Source: Lentibacillus daqui
Lineage (GTDB): Bacteria; Bacillota; Bacilli; Bacillales; Amphibacillaceae
Length of the DNA: 64,000 bases
Reading direction: 5' to 3'
Assembly (NCBI RefSeq): GCF_027186265.1
Contig: NZ_CP114176.1
Location: 2,294,001-2,358,000, forward strand
The position numbers and the translations under genes were made by a program. Below are positions 43,133 to 52,667 of the stretch, in pieces (positions within the stretch are counted from its first letter, which is position 1; each line of letters begins with the position of its first letter). The notes beneath the pieces are model-generated. The model ran no database searches. It was not told the origin of the DNA and saw only the letters and a list, made by a program, of their open reading frames with translations.

Positions 43133-44722
43133 CTAATTTACTTTCTTTGTCCCTTTCCAATACTGATCGCGTAACCGGAATTTTTGCAGTTTTCCTGTTG
43201 CTGTTTTTGGTAATTCATCGACAAACTCAACTGACTTAGGTGCTTTAAAATGAGCCAGGCTAGATCGGCAAAAGTCAATAATTTCAGTCTCCGTAACGTT
43301 CGCCCCCGGTTGAAGAACGATGATTGCCTTTGGTACCTCACCCCATTTTTCATCCGGTATCGCGATTACTGCCGTCTCCATCACATCTGGATGTTTATAT
43401 AACACGCCCTCTACCTCTGTTGAAGAAATGTTTTCACCACCAGAAATAATTAAATCTTTTGCCCGATCACGGATTTCGACATACCCGTCTGGATAAGTTA
43501 CGGCCAAATCACCGGTGTGAAACCAGCCATTCTTTATTGCTGCCTCAGTCATTTCCGGATCTTTATAATATCCATCCATGACGACGTTTCCGCGGGTGAT
43601 GATTTCACCAAGTTCTTCCCCATCCCAGGCAACCTCATCGCCATCTGGACGAATAACCTTGGTCTCCCCATTAAATGCCAACTCAATCCCTTGGCGTGCC
43701 TTTATGGCAGCTTGTTCATCAGCTGACTTGGTATCAAATTCTTTTCTCCACTCGCAATACAGAATAAATGGAGATGTTTCGGTCAATCCGTATACATGAA
43801 TCATGTTTAAGCCTAAAATTTCCTGGGCTTTATGAATTAATGCCGCAGCGGGTGGGGCTCCAGCTGTTCCCATACGAGGATTGGTGGTGATATTTGTTTC
43901 CTTTGCGTTTGGATCATTGACCAGCATATTAATAACTGTCGGTGCACCGCACAATAAGGTAATACCCTGTTCAGCAAACAAATCAATAACTCGTGGTGGA
44001 TCCACTTTTCGCAAACAAACATGGGTACCACCCGCAGCTGTAATCGCCCAGACCCCGCCCCAGCCGTTTGCATGAAACATTGGTAATGTATGAAGATAAA
44101 CATCATCATTACTGACCCCAAGATGGTACATAAAATCGGCTGCATTCAGGTAGTTCGCCCGATGTGTCAACATAACTCCTTTTGGTTTGGACGTTGTTCC
44201 GCTCGTATAGTTCAACGTAAGCAGTTGATTTTCATCAATTTCCACCTCGGGAAGGGTTTTATCTGGCGCATGCTGCAGAAATCTTTCATAGTCTATGCCG
44301 GTCAAAGTTGTTTCCTGTCCATCTACTGCTACGATAATAACTTGTTCCAAGGAAAGTCTGTCAATGATTTGCTCAATCGGGCCGGTAAATTCCTCATCCA
44401 CAATTAACATTTTCGCATCACTATGACCAATAATATACTCGAGATCTTCCGCATTCAGCCGATAATTAAGCGGTACCATTGCCGCGCCTAGCTGACAAAT
44501 ACCATAAAAACACTCCAACATGTAATGGGTATTTGGCAACATGACAGCTACATGATCCCCATTTCTTACCCCCGAGGCAAATAACGCCCTGGAGAGTTTG
44601 TCTGTCCGTTCACCAAATTCCTGATAAGTAAATTGTTTGTCCTCATCAATAACAGCGACCTTTTGCGGATAATACTTTACTGCCCTGCGTTTCCAATCTA
44701 ATGGGGTTAGCGGAGAAAACAT
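43133..44722 (-). CDS. Acyl-CoA ligase (AMP-forming)
   Basis: Adenylate-forming fatty acyl-CoA synthetase, 529 aa. Motifs in order: the P-loop-like LNYTSGTTSKPKGVMLTH (about residue 168), the linker VYGLTETSPF, the hinge WFHTGDLAVTYPDGY-EIRDRAKD and the catalytic Lys in LPKTATGKLQKF. It most resembles the medium/long-chain ligases of Bacillus outside the lcfA operon. AAAGGGAG precedes the ATG. Monocistronic; no beta-oxidation genes adjacent. Confidence 0.9.
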   Translation of the reverse strand: MFSPLTPLDWKRRAVKYYPQKVAVIDEDKQFTYQEFGERTDKLSRALFASGVRNGDHVAVMLPNTHYMLECFYGICQLGAAMVPLNYRLNAEDLEYIIGHSDAKMLIVDEEFTGPIEQIIDRLSLEQVIIVAVDGQETTLTGIDYERFLQHAPDKTLPEVEIDENQLLTLNYTSGTTSKPKGVMLTHRANYLNAADFMYHLGVSNDDVYLHTLPMFHANGWGGVWAITAAGGTHVCLRKVDPPRVIDLFAEQGITLLCGAPTVINMLVNDPNAKETNITTNPRMGTAGAPPAAALIHKAQEILGLNMIHVYGLTETSPFILYCEWRKEFDTKSADEQAAIKARQGIELAFNGETKVIRPDGDEVAWDGEELGEIITRGNVVMDGYYKDPEMTEAAIKNGWFHTGDLAVTYPDGYVEIRDRAKDLIISGGENISSTEVEGVLYKHPDVMETAVIAIPDEKWGEVPKAIIVLQPGANVTETEIIDFCRSSLAHFKAPKSVEFVDELPKTATGKLQKFRLRDQYWKGTKKVN

Positions 44723-44940
44723 TGGAACCAGCTCCCTTTATGATAGTTATAAGACTAATACTTGTCATAATAATAGCCTATTCAGTCTTTTCTTACAAGT
44801 ATGAAATTACCGGGAATCTGATTTGCGACTTGGATAAAAATACGTTCTTTCTACAAACTAAAAAAACCATGGAGATAATAAGATGCTTAGGAATCCAGAA
44901 TCTCCTGAACATGCATCAAAATTGGAAGGATAGGATTAGA

Positions 44941-45798
44941 ATGCCAGGTTGGGTTGAACTTATATTAAGAATGTTTACTTCTCTTATTGTGCTCTTTTTT
45001 ATGGTGAAATGGCTTGCCAAGAAACAGATTTCGCAAATGAACGTATTTGAATATATTTTCGGAATCGTAATGGGAGGAGTTGTTGCCATTCATGGAAGTA
45101 TGTTAAAAAGCCCGCTTATTTATGGGATTATCGCTATGACAATGTTGTTTTTGTTTGCTTTAGCAATTGAATTCCTTTCCCTGAAAAGTAAAACCTTTCG
45201 CGATTTTGTTCAGGGAAAGAGTTCGGTTCTTATAAAGGATGGAAAAGTTATGGAAGATAGCCTCAAAAAATCAGGTTACTCCACAGATGACTTACTGGCT
45301 GATTTACGTGGGAAAAATATTTTTCAAGTATCGGATGTTGAATTTGCAGTATTAGAACCCAATGGGCTTGTTAATGTCTTACCAAAAAAGGAAAACCAGT
45401 CTTTAACGGCAAAGGATTTAGGGATCAAGCTTGCACCACAAAAAGAGCCACAAACCGTCATTATGGATGGAAACATGCTCCTTGAACCGTTGACAAATCT
45501 TTCGCTTAATCAAAATTGGTTGGAAACAGAGTTGGACAAATTGAATGTTAGTATTGAAAATGTTTTTTTGGGACAGGTAGACAGCGATGGCCAATTAACA
45601 GTTGATTTATACGATGATCGTCTAAATGTACCAAGCCCAACAGAAAAACCATTGCTCTTGGCCAACATGAAAAAATGCCAGGCTGATTTGGAATTGTTTG
45701 CATCGCTTACCGAAAATACAGAGGCCAAACAAATGTATCGGGATAACAGTATAAAATTACAGCATGCAGTTGAAATCGTGACGCCATATCTCAAGTAA
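44941..45798 (+). CDS. DUF421 (YetF-type) membrane protein
   Basis: Membrane protein of 285 aa with about three N-terminal helices (ELILRMFTSLIVLFFMVKWL onward), then two YetF cytosolic domains carrying VQGKSSVLIKDGKV and LADLRGKNIFQ, typical of YetF/YkjA/YrbG proteins. The frame is open 80 codons further upstream, but GGAAGGA and the first helix identify ATG 44941. It precedes a small membrane-protein gene by 35 bp, probably one operon. Function unknown in this family; some members are spore-related. Confidence 0.85.
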   Translation: MPGWVELILRMFTSLIVLFFMVKWLAKKQISQMNVFEYIFGIVMGGVVAIHGSMLKSPLIYGIIAMTMLFLFALAIEFLSLKSKTFRDFVQGKSSVLIKDGKVMEDSLKKSGYSTDDLLADLRGKNIFQVSDVEFAVLEPNGLVNVLPKKENQSLTAKDLGIKLAPQKEPQTVIMDGNMLLEPLTNLSLNQNWLETELDKLNVSIENVFLGQVDSDGQLTVDLYDDRLNVPSPTEKPLLLANMKKCQADLELFASLTENTEAKQMYRDNSIKLQHAVEIVTPYLK

Positions 45799-45833
45799 CG
45801 TCAAACATCGTGAAACGGAAAGGACGGATAAGC

Positions 45834-46310
45834 ATGATTAAAAATTCCATACGAATCTTTATTGTTATAAGTGCCATTGGGTCGATCATTTTTCTTCCCA
45901 AAAAATCGTTCCTGAAGTATTTGCCTGTATCCCTATTTTCTTCAGTCATTACACTTAGTGAAATATTGTACTTCACGATTCATAAACTATGGAAAGTAAA
46001 AGGAAGCCCAAGTGTTATGATGTGTAATGCTGCCGTTTTGGTTGTGGGACCATATTTTTTAGCAAGTTTATGGGTATTTCATTTATCAAAGGGTAAATTC
46101 CTTAAATATTTTCTGATCAATGGCATTGCAGATTTCATTTTTGCGTTCCCTTTAGTGGTCCTATTCAGGAAATTGAATTTCTTTAAATTAAAAGTTAGTT
46201 CGTTTCAATTTTTTAAAATGATCTTTATGGATGCGATTGTAATTTATACATTTCAAAAGTTTTATGAAATGGTCAAGACCCATCAGAAAACGGGCAACCA
46301 ACAAGGATAA
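45834..46310 (+). CDS. Hypothetical four- to five-TM membrane protein
   Basis: Protein of 158 aa with helices near IFIVISAIGSIIFL, LPVSLFSSVITLSEIL, CNAAVLVVGPYFLASLWVF, FLINGIADFIFAFPLVVLF and MIFMDAIVIYTF. It resembles unnamed Bacillaceae membrane proteins often found after DUF421 genes (CBO0543-like). AAGGA lies nine bases upstream of ATG 45834. No function can be given. Confidence 0.75.
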   Translation: MIKNSIRIFIVISAIGSIIFLPKKSFLKYLPVSLFSSVITLSEILYFTIHKLWKVKGSPSVMMCNAAVLVVGPYFLASLWVFHLSKGKFLKYFLINGIADFIFAFPLVVLFRKLNFFKLKVSSFQFFKMIFMDAIVIYTFQKFYEMVKTHQKTGNQQG

Positions 46311-46388
46311 ACGTATTCATATTTGATGATCGTATTTCTTGACTTTCTGGGTTTAAGCTTAAAATATTAGATCAAAAACAGTAAATCA

Positions 46389-46419
46389 ACCCCTTTGGAA
46401 AAAACTTTTCCAAAGGGGT
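46389..46419. terminator. Strong bidirectional terminator
   Basis: ACCCCTTTGGAAAA / TTTTCCAAAGGGGT, perfect 14-bp stem between convergent genes. Confidence 0.85.
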
Positions 46420-46520
46420 GAAACCTCCATCTTTTTTTGTTTTTAAACCCTTAGCATTCCTAATTCTTTGAAATAGCCCGATAGTTGGAAGTCGCTGATC
46501 CTGCAAACAGCATTAGTTTG

Positions 46521-46961
46521 CTACATTTCCTTAAGTGATACGTCCTCTATGTGAGTCGCCACCCACCAAATATGCCCAAAAGGATCTATCAGTCCTCCTC
46601 TTCGATCACCTTCAGGTTGGTTGTCTACGGGCACCAATTCCTTTGCACCTGCATCAATAGCTTGTGCAAAAAGTGCATCCGCGTCCTCAACATAAAGAAA
46701 AATATGCATCGTGGCTCCTCCAAGAGACTGTGGGCTGCGCATAATCGAATACTCTGGAAACTCATCTACAATCATGATCTGCGAATCCCTGATCTTTATC
46801 TCCGCATGCTGAATCCTTCCACTGTTGTCAGCTAGGCGCACCAATTCAGTGGCTCCAAATGCCTTTTTATAAAACGCTATTGCCTCTGTTGCATCCTTAA
46901 TAATTACATAAGGTGTTACAGTGTGATGACCTCTTGGGATTGGGTTTGTTTCAGGTGTCAT
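46521..46961 (-). CDS. VOC family protein (glyoxalase/PhnB-like)
   Basis: Single vicinal-oxygen-chelate domain protein of 146 aa with TVTPYVIIKDATEAIAFYKK at the start and FGHIWWVATHIEDVS at the end. This is the PhnB-like group whose enzymatic role is mostly unknown. ATG 46961 has GGAGG nine bases upstream. The AraC-type gene upstream is on the same strand. Confidence 0.85.
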   Translation of the reverse strand: MTPETNPIPRGHHTVTPYVIIKDATEAIAFYKKAFGATELVRLADNSGRIQHAEIKIRDSQIMIVDEFPEYSIMRSPQSLGGATMHIFLYVEDADALFAQAIDAGAKELVPVDNQPEGDRRGGLIDPFGHIWWVATHIEDVSLKEM

Positions 46962-47094
46962 CCTGTCTCGCCTCCATAGCTTCAAATTTTTGATGCATTA
47001 GTGCCAAAGTGCCTCAGACTGAAAACTTGGTAACTATGCATCAACTTTATTTTAGTGATATCCGAATTCGTTGTATTGTAAAAAAATGAACCTA

Positions 47095-47925
47095 TTAACC
47101 AAGCGGTACGTGATTTTGTTGTTTACCTTGACGAGAGTGGTAGGTTGTTGGACTAAGGCCAGAAAAAGATCGAAAATCATGGATAAAATGTGCCTGATCG
47201 TAATAACCACATGATAAAGCAATATCTGTCCAATCGACCTGCTCCCCACCTTTAATGGACCGAAGCACATTCTGAAAGCGCTGGACACGGCAAAATTGTT
47301 TGGGGGTCAATCCGACTTCTTCCTTAAATACTTGAATAAACCGCCGTGAGCTCAAGCTGATTTGTTCAGTCACATCAGCAATTTTTACTGATGAGGGGGA
47401 AAGCTGAAATTTCTTTAGCGCGAAAACAACTGCTGGATGAGGTGCTGAAGCTTTTGTAATCATTTCCATTAAGTATTGTTGTAGTATTTGGAATTTGATG
47501 GTGGGGGTTTCAGCTTCAATGAGCTGTTCTCGTATTTCGGCCGCTTTTGACCCCAAAATTGCGTCCAACGATACGTGGTCATTACGCAATTCATCAGCCG
47601 GTAACCTAACAAATGGGAATGTACCACCAGGCTTAAAATGTACCCCCATTGTTGACGCTTGACATGCTGTGTCGATAACTGCAACACTTGAATGCGGGCC
47701 GGAGATTAAGCTTCCACGAAAACTTTTGAATCTCACATGATTTTTTTGGTCGTATACCTTAATCGAGTCTTCCTTAAGATTGATAACCAATCCCATCGAG
47801 CCATCCGGAAGGACACGCTCCATTTCATGAGGCGGGTGGTAACCTTGATATAACCAAAAAATATTTATAAAGGTCGACAATGGTGGCTGAGGCTGGCATG
47901 TACGAAAAAGAGATATGACGATCAC
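47095..47925 (-). CDS. AraC family regulator
   Basis: Regulator of 276 aa. The N-terminal domain (about 1-150) belongs to the DUF6597-like type, with LPDGSMGLVINLKED and GVHFKPGGTFPFV. The C-terminal AraC DNA-binding domain has two helix-turn-helix units (SVKIADVTEQISLSSRRFIQ and TDIALSCGYYDQAHFIHDFR). It lies 133 bp upstream of the VOC gene on the same strand, and the pair is often found together. Probably activates a small detoxification set. Confidence 0.85.
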   Translation of the reverse strand: MIVISLFRTCQPQPPLSTFINIFWLYQGYHPPHEMERVLPDGSMGLVINLKEDSIKVYDQKNHVRFKSFRGSLISGPHSSVAVIDTACQASTMGVHFKPGGTFPFVRLPADELRNDHVSLDAILGSKAAEIREQLIEAETPTIKFQILQQYLMEMITKASAPHPAVVFALKKFQLSPSSVKIADVTEQISLSSRRFIQVFKEEVGLTPKQFCRVQRFQNVLRSIKGGEQVDWTDIALSCGYYDQAHFIHDFRSFSGLSPTTYHSRQGKQQNHVPLG

Positions 47926-48394
47926 CGCCTTTTAATTTTAATATACCGTATTCTTTAGTTTACGCCAATAAACAAAACTTTTAAATCTTTTTTGTGTTCA
48001 ATTGTGGTATTAGTGCATTTTACAATGTAGTAATAACCTTGCCCACTTTGGGATTCGGGAGACCTTATTCCACAAAATGCCAATGGGATAACCTTATACC
48101 AATATCCTTTTCTGGTACAATCTTTTATCATTTTACACTTGACTTATTACCACAAGTCTTTACAATAGCGATATTGTCTTTCGTTCATATGGAAAGACCT
48201 CCCTATACGTAATAGCATTATTCATTGCTACATTTTATTTAAAATTCAAATGATTCCCCTGTGCCAGTGACAGGGATATAGTTTAAAAGACATTAGAACA
48301 TTTTTTATACTTCTCCCTCTATATATGCGGCTTTCTTCTTTTAGCTTTACTTGGATAATTCCTTGGCACAAAATATAATTTTCAAGGTATTTTA
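47926..48394. other. Gene-free region
   Basis: 470 bp of AT-rich DNA. A 13-codon frame MNERQYRYCKDLW on the minus strand (near 48189) has GGGAGG in front, but nothing supports a gene. A small hairpin CCCTGT-ACAGGG lies near 48261. Confidence 0.4.
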
Positions 48395-49501
48395 TTAATT
48401 TATCCCCTCATTCTCAAGAATCTCTGATATCTTTTTTACATCAACCACAAGGTTTTGGATAACTTCGTGCGCTTTGGAACCGGGGTTTGCGGTCCTGCAC
48501 TTCACAAAATGGTAGTCCAAACCTACATACTGTCCAATTTTCATGAATTCGTCCGACGTTGATGTAAATAACTGAATGATTTTCGTTCCCGGCTGACAGA
48601 ACATAATATTTGCAAGCCCTGCACCATTCGGACTTAAGATCACTTTGGCTGAAGAAAAAATATCAATTTGTTCCTGTACGGTTAGTGCACTTAAAGTCAC
48701 TTTTTTGAATCCTTTTTTGGTCAAAAGTTCCATGAGTGTATTTTCATTGGCAACCTTTCTCCACGAGGCATCGTCCCGACCAATATAGATACGTTCAGAG
48801 TCACTTGAATCCAAATGAGATTTGGATTTTAATTTAAGTAATGAGTCTCGTAGAAATTCAACTGTCCATTTCACACATGTTCCCGCGTTAAAAGGAACGG
48901 ATGGTAATATCAAATTTTCGGCTTTCAGGTGCTTTCCAGGAGTAAGCTGCAAGATTTTATTCCAAGGGATGTCAAGCATTTTAACCGTTTCCCGCTGAAA
49001 TGGTAATGTCAGAGGAGGAAGGACATATTTATCAATCTTAAAGCCACTAAGCTGCAACAAATGGTACCGCCCTAACACATCGTGTAACCAATGCCAATAA
49101 TTAGAGTGACCAGCCCAGGCTAAAACACCCAAATTTCCATGGTAAGCGGTGGCGGAAGGGATTTTATCAAATGCAGCCTTTTCAAAATATCTCCAATATA
49201 AATGAAAGACCATATCCTGCAAACACTTGTGATCAGGTGTCAAAGCATAAACTATGCCCTCTCCTTTATCACACATCCATATACTTCCGTTTTTTATCAT
49301 CGAAACATACGATTTACCAAACTTATCATTCTCCCCAAACCTTGGTGGTTGTACCCAATCAACCCATTGCGGCGGATCTCCTTTTGGTAGCCTGTATTTC
49401 ACAGTTTCATTTGTATAAAATTCCTTATATACATCGTGTATATCCGATTTTGGAGTAGTATTTTCAATCCAATCTTTCGTATGAATATATATATCTGTCA
49501 T
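48395..49501 (-). CDS. Glycosyltransferase family 61 (DUF563)
   Basis: Glycosyltransferase of 368 aa. Family 61 features: the central LGVLAWAGHSNYWHWLHDVL, the histidine-containing HWLHD, and a C-terminal VILSPNGAGLANIMFCQPG with ERIYIGRDDASWRKV before it. It probably adds a pentose or hexose to an extracellular polysaccharide. ATG 49501 has AAAGGGGA. It is divergent from the capF-sulfotransferase operon and starts the presumed spore-glycan region. Confidence 0.85.
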   Translation of the reverse strand: MTDIYIHTKDWIENTTPKSDIHDVYKEFYTNETVKYRLPKGDPPQWVDWVQPPRFGENDKFGKSYVSMIKNGSIWMCDKGEGIVYALTPDHKCLQDMVFHLYWRYFEKAAFDKIPSATAYHGNLGVLAWAGHSNYWHWLHDVLGRYHLLQLSGFKIDKYVLPPLTLPFQRETVKMLDIPWNKILQLTPGKHLKAENLILPSVPFNAGTCVKWTVEFLRDSLLKLKSKSHLDSSDSERIYIGRDDASWRKVANENTLMELLTKKGFKKVTLSALTVQEQIDIFSSAKVILSPNGAGLANIMFCQPGTKIIQLFTSTSDEFMKIGQYVGLDYHFVKCRTANPGSKAHEVIQNLVVDVKKISEILENEGIN

Positions 49502-49665
49502 AGATATGCATCCCCTTTTCAATAAACAACATTGGCCTATGCCCTATTCTTGCACATATCTTTGAGTACTCCATAATATGTAGAAAAGTCATCAACAGTG
49601 TTAAACTATTGTCTTAATACACCAACCGATAAACGCATGACGAATAAGAACGGGGGAATCATTAA

Positions 49666-50835
49666 GTGACAAACGTACTAGTAACCGGTGCAGGTGGATT
49701 TATTGGTAAAAATCTTATTGATAGACTGCACAGGAAAAAAGGGGTCTTTGTCAAACAATACCACCGTGAAGATGACCCATCACTACTGTATAGGTATTTA
49801 AACGATTCAGATATTATCTATCATCTGGCGGGGGTGAACAGACCACAATACAATGCGGAATTTGCGAGGGTTAATAGAGGGCTTACTGAACGAATCGTCA
49901 ACTATTTAAAAAAGAATCAAAAGACGCCGAAAATCGTTTTTTCTTCCTCCACACAAGCAGCATTTGATACACCCTATGGTTTAAGTAAAAAAGCTGCTGA
50001 AGAAGTGCTTAAAAATTATAGTAATGAGACCGGTGCAGAAATACACATTTACCGTTTGCCAGGTGTCTTTGGCAAGTGGTGTAAACCGCATTATAACTCC
50101 GTTGTTGCTACTTTTTGCAAAGAAATTTCTAACGATAAAGCAATCGAGATCCATGATGCGGACAAAATGCTTGAACTTGTATATATTGACGATGTAGTAA
50201 ACCATTTTATGGATTGTCTTGACCGGAAAGAGACGGAAGGGAAATTCTATTATCCTATCAATCAAATTTTCCAAACAACTGTAGGAGAACTGGCTCGTAA
50301 GATCTACGAAATAAAGGAAATAAGAAAATCACTAATCATACCTGACCTGTCCGACAGATTTACGAAATACTTATATACGACCTATCTATCTTATTTAGAT
50401 GAGAATAATTTTTCATATAATTTGCCGACACACCAAGATGAAAGAGGAAGCCTAGTTGAGTTAATCAAATCTCACCAGGTAGGGCAAGTCTTTATGTCAA
50501 CATCACGAAAAGGTGTCACAAGAGGGAATCATTATCATCATACAAAAGTAGAGAAATTTTGTGTCATTAAAGGTGCAGCAAACATTAAATTAAGAAAGAT
50601 CGATTCCGAAGAACTGATTACCTATAGAGTAACAGACCAAAATATTGAAATAGTAGATATCCCTCCAGGTTATACCCATTCGATTGAAAACGTAACAGAT
50701 GATGAAATGATTGTTTTATTTTGGGCCAATGAACTTTTTGATCCGGATAATCCGGATACCATTCCGTTGAAAGTCCAGCCGGACGAAGCTAATAATAGAA
50801 AGGATGAAAATTGTGTCAACAGACAAGACATATAA
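49666..50835 (+). CDS. capF: CapF-like bifunctional sugar epimerase/reductase with cupin
   Basis: 389 aa. An N-terminal SDR domain (about 1-245) with VTGAGGFIGKNL and the catalytic Tyr-Lys in TPYGLSKKA is joined to a C-terminal cupin (about 265-375) with RGNHYHHTKVEKF. This is the layout of CapF, which makes UDP-N-acetyl-L-fucosamine precursors. The start is GTG behind GGGGGAA. It overlaps the sulfotransferase gene by 23 bp, indicating coupled translation. CapG, the other enzyme of the UDP-FucNAc pathway, is not in the window. Confidence 0.85.
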   Translation: MTNVLVTGAGGFIGKNLIDRLHRKKGVFVKQYHREDDPSLLYRYLNDSDIIYHLAGVNRPQYNAEFARVNRGLTERIVNYLKKNQKTPKIVFSSSTQAAFDTPYGLSKKAAEEVLKNYSNETGAEIHIYRLPGVFGKWCKPHYNSVVATFCKEISNDKAIEIHDADKMLELVYIDDVVNHFMDCLDRKETEGKFYYPINQIFQTTVGELARKIYEIKEIRKSLIIPDLSDRFTKYLYTTYLSYLDENNFSYNLPTHQDERGSLVELIKSHQVGQVFMSTSRKGVTRGNHYHHTKVEKFCVIKGAANIKLRKIDSEELITYRVTDQNIEIVDIPPGYTHSIENVTDDEMIVLFWANELFDPDNPDTIPLKVQPDEANNRKDENCVNRQDI

Positions 50836-51550
50836 ATTTAAAGAAGACGATATTTGCCTTGTAGCCTACCCTAAATCCGGGAACAATTTCTTACTATTTC
50901 TTGTTGCCATGTTATTATATCGAAAAAAAATAGATTGGGCCACAAAAGGAGCAATGATTCAAAACGTTTCAAAGGAACCAATCGAAAACTTGCCATCCCC
51001 GCATCTTGTATGGAGTCATAATCGTTACGACCCGTCCTATCCCAAAGTTATTTACCTGGTAAGGGATCCAAGAGATATTGTTATATCCTATTATCATCAT
51101 TTTCAGAAGTATTATCGTGAAAGTCGTGATTTTGATGAATTTTTCCAAGCGTTTATGGAAGGAAAAATTTGGCCTGGAATGTGGGATACGAATATAGAAA
51201 GCTGGCTTGACAATCAGGAAAAGGTTAAAAACGGTTTTCTGCTCGTCAAATATGAGGATCTTCTTCAAAACACCTCTAAAGAAGCAAAAAGAATTATAAA
51301 TTTCTTAAACTTAGACCGGTCAGAACAAGAAATCAATGAAGCAGTCAATTGGGCCTCTTTCGATAATATGAAAGCATTGGAGCAGAAACAACATACCCAT
51401 TTAAACGGCTATTCACCGTTAGTAAATCAAACTATGCCTTTTGTAAGAGAAGGCAAGGCGAATAAATGGAAATCTGTATTGAGCCAAGCGCAGCAGCAAC
51501 AAATGAATCAAGCATTTCATAAGACCTTAACAAGGTTAGGCTATAAATAA
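50813..51550 (+). CDS. PAPS-dependent sulfotransferase
   Basis: Protein of 245 aa with the sulfotransferase fold signatures: the 5'-phosphosulfate loop VAYPKSGNNFL at the N-terminus, the 3'-phosphate motif YLVRDPRDIVISYYHH in the middle and the C-terminal VREGKANKWKSVL. It transfers sulfate from PAPS to a hydroxyl or amine, probably on a sugar. GTG 50813 has AAAGGA eight bases upstream; ATG 50804 is too close. The enzymes that supply PAPS (sat, cysC) are 3-7 kb away. Such enzymes are rare in Bacillaceae. Confidence 0.88.
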   Translation: MSTDKTYKFKEDDICLVAYPKSGNNFLLFLVAMLLYRKKIDWATKGAMIQNVSKEPIENLPSPHLVWSHNRYDPSYPKVIYLVRDPRDIVISYYHHFQKYYRESRDFDEFFQAFMEGKIWPGMWDTNIESWLDNQEKVKNGFLLVKYEDLLQNTSKEAKRIINFLNLDRSEQEINEAVNWASFDNMKALEQKQHTHLNGYSPLVNQTMPFVREGKANKWKSVLSQAQQQQMNQAFHKTLTRLGYK

Positions 51551-51566
51551 AGCACTCACTTTAAAA

Positions 51567-51592
51567 GCCCTCTGTCATGGAGGGCGTTTTTT
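51567..51592 (+). terminator. Terminator of capF-sulfotransferase
   Basis: GCCCTCT / GGAGGGC stem, then GTTTTTT. The next gene begins 23 bp later, so partial readthrough is possible. Confidence 0.8.
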
Positions 51593-51615
51593 CTTTCGGG
51601 AAGGTGTGAAAAACG

Positions 51616-52551
51616 ATGTTAAAATTATTACTAATTGCGGCCGATACTTCTCATTTTACCAATAATAATTATTACTATTTAGAGAAAGAATTAGCAGAAA
51701 TAACGATGCTAATGATTTATCGAAAATCCGGTCCTATAAAGAAAATATTACGAAGGATTACTGAAGAACCGGATTACATTTTAATAGTGAATGATGTTGG
51801 TAAAACTTTTGACCCTGTCGTCACCGGTTTATCCAATATCAGCATACCTGTAGGGCTGATGGTAAACGACGCACACCGGTTTGTGGAACAGCGAAAGAGG
51901 TATATAACGCATAATCATATCCGGACATTTTTTGTCATATGCCGGCATAATTTTTACAACTATTATCCCCTTCAAAGGCATGATCAGGTATTCTTTCTCC
52001 CGCAATTCGCGAATACCTCAATCTTTAAAGATTACGATGGAGAAAAAACGATCGATTTAATGATGCTAGGAGAGGTTTCTTTGCCGCATATATATCCATT
52101 AAGAGAAAAAATTCTACAGCATTATACAAATGACCCAGGATTTTTTAACCGCCCTCATCCGGGATGGAGAGATTTTACAAGGGAACAGGAAGAAAAAGCA
52201 TTAATCGGTGAAAACTATGCTAGAACCATTAATCAGGCGAAACTATTTTTTGCATGCGGTTCTATTCGTCAAGTTGTAACATTTAAATATTTTGAAGTGC
52301 CAGCGTGTCACACACTATTAATGGCTCCTGATTTACCGGAGCTTGAGGAGATTGGCTTGATTGCAGGCAAGCATTTTGTAGATATAAACGAGGACAACTT
52401 TTCAGAAAAGGCAGCGTACTATCTAAAAAATGCGAAAGAGCGAGAACTGATAACCGAAGAGGGGTATCGATTCGTTCATGACCATCATTCAACTGCTCAT
52501 CGGGCCAAACAATTAGTCAAGCAGATACAGCGTGTTTTAACCCACATATAA
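51616..52551 (+). CDS. CgeB-like glycosyltransferase
   Basis: 311 aa. An N-terminal DUF3880-type half with an atypical start (LLIAADTSHFTNNNYYYLEK) is followed by a C-terminal GT-B half with TFKYFEVPACHTLLMAPDLP and YRFVHDHHSTAHRAKQLV. This matches the CgeB group (COG4641), whose B. subtilis member affects the outermost spore layer. GGAAGGTG precedes the ATG. It follows the terminator of the sulfotransferase gene. Likely a sugar transferase for the spore-surface glycan. Confidence 0.82.
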   Translation: MLKLLLIAADTSHFTNNNYYYLEKELAEITMLMIYRKSGPIKKILRRITEEPDYILIVNDVGKTFDPVVTGLSNISIPVGLMVNDAHRFVEQRKRYITHNHIRTFFVICRHNFYNYYPLQRHDQVFFLPQFANTSIFKDYDGEKTIDLMMLGEVSLPHIYPLREKILQHYTNDPGFFNRPHPGWRDFTREQEEKALIGENYARTINQAKLFFACGSIRQVVTFKYFEVPACHTLLMAPDLPELEEIGLIAGKHFVDINEDNFSEKAAYYLKNAKERELITEEGYRFVHDHHSTAHRAKQLVKQIQRVLTHI

Positions 52552-52579
52552 CGGTCAGTAACCACAGCTAACTACACCT

Positions 52580-52620
52580 AAATATCCCTTACCACTTGTA
52601 CAGTGATAAGGGATATTTTT
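52580..52620 (+). terminator. Terminator between the CgeB-like gene and the dehydratase gene
   Basis: AAATATCCCTTA / TAAGGGATATTT, perfect 12-bp stem between convergent genes. Confidence 0.85.
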
Positions 52621-52667
52621 AAGGGGCGTTTATCTTAGACCATCCTTTTGCGTTACTCCACCGAATA

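Noticed and set aside
44701..44940. 80-codon N-terminal extension of the DUF421 protein
   Set aside because: It overlaps the acyl-CoA ligase start, while a clear SD and first membrane helix mark ATG 44941.
47994..48212. 72-codon frame between the AraC and GT61 genes
   Set aside because: No ribosome site and no protein-like pattern on either strand.
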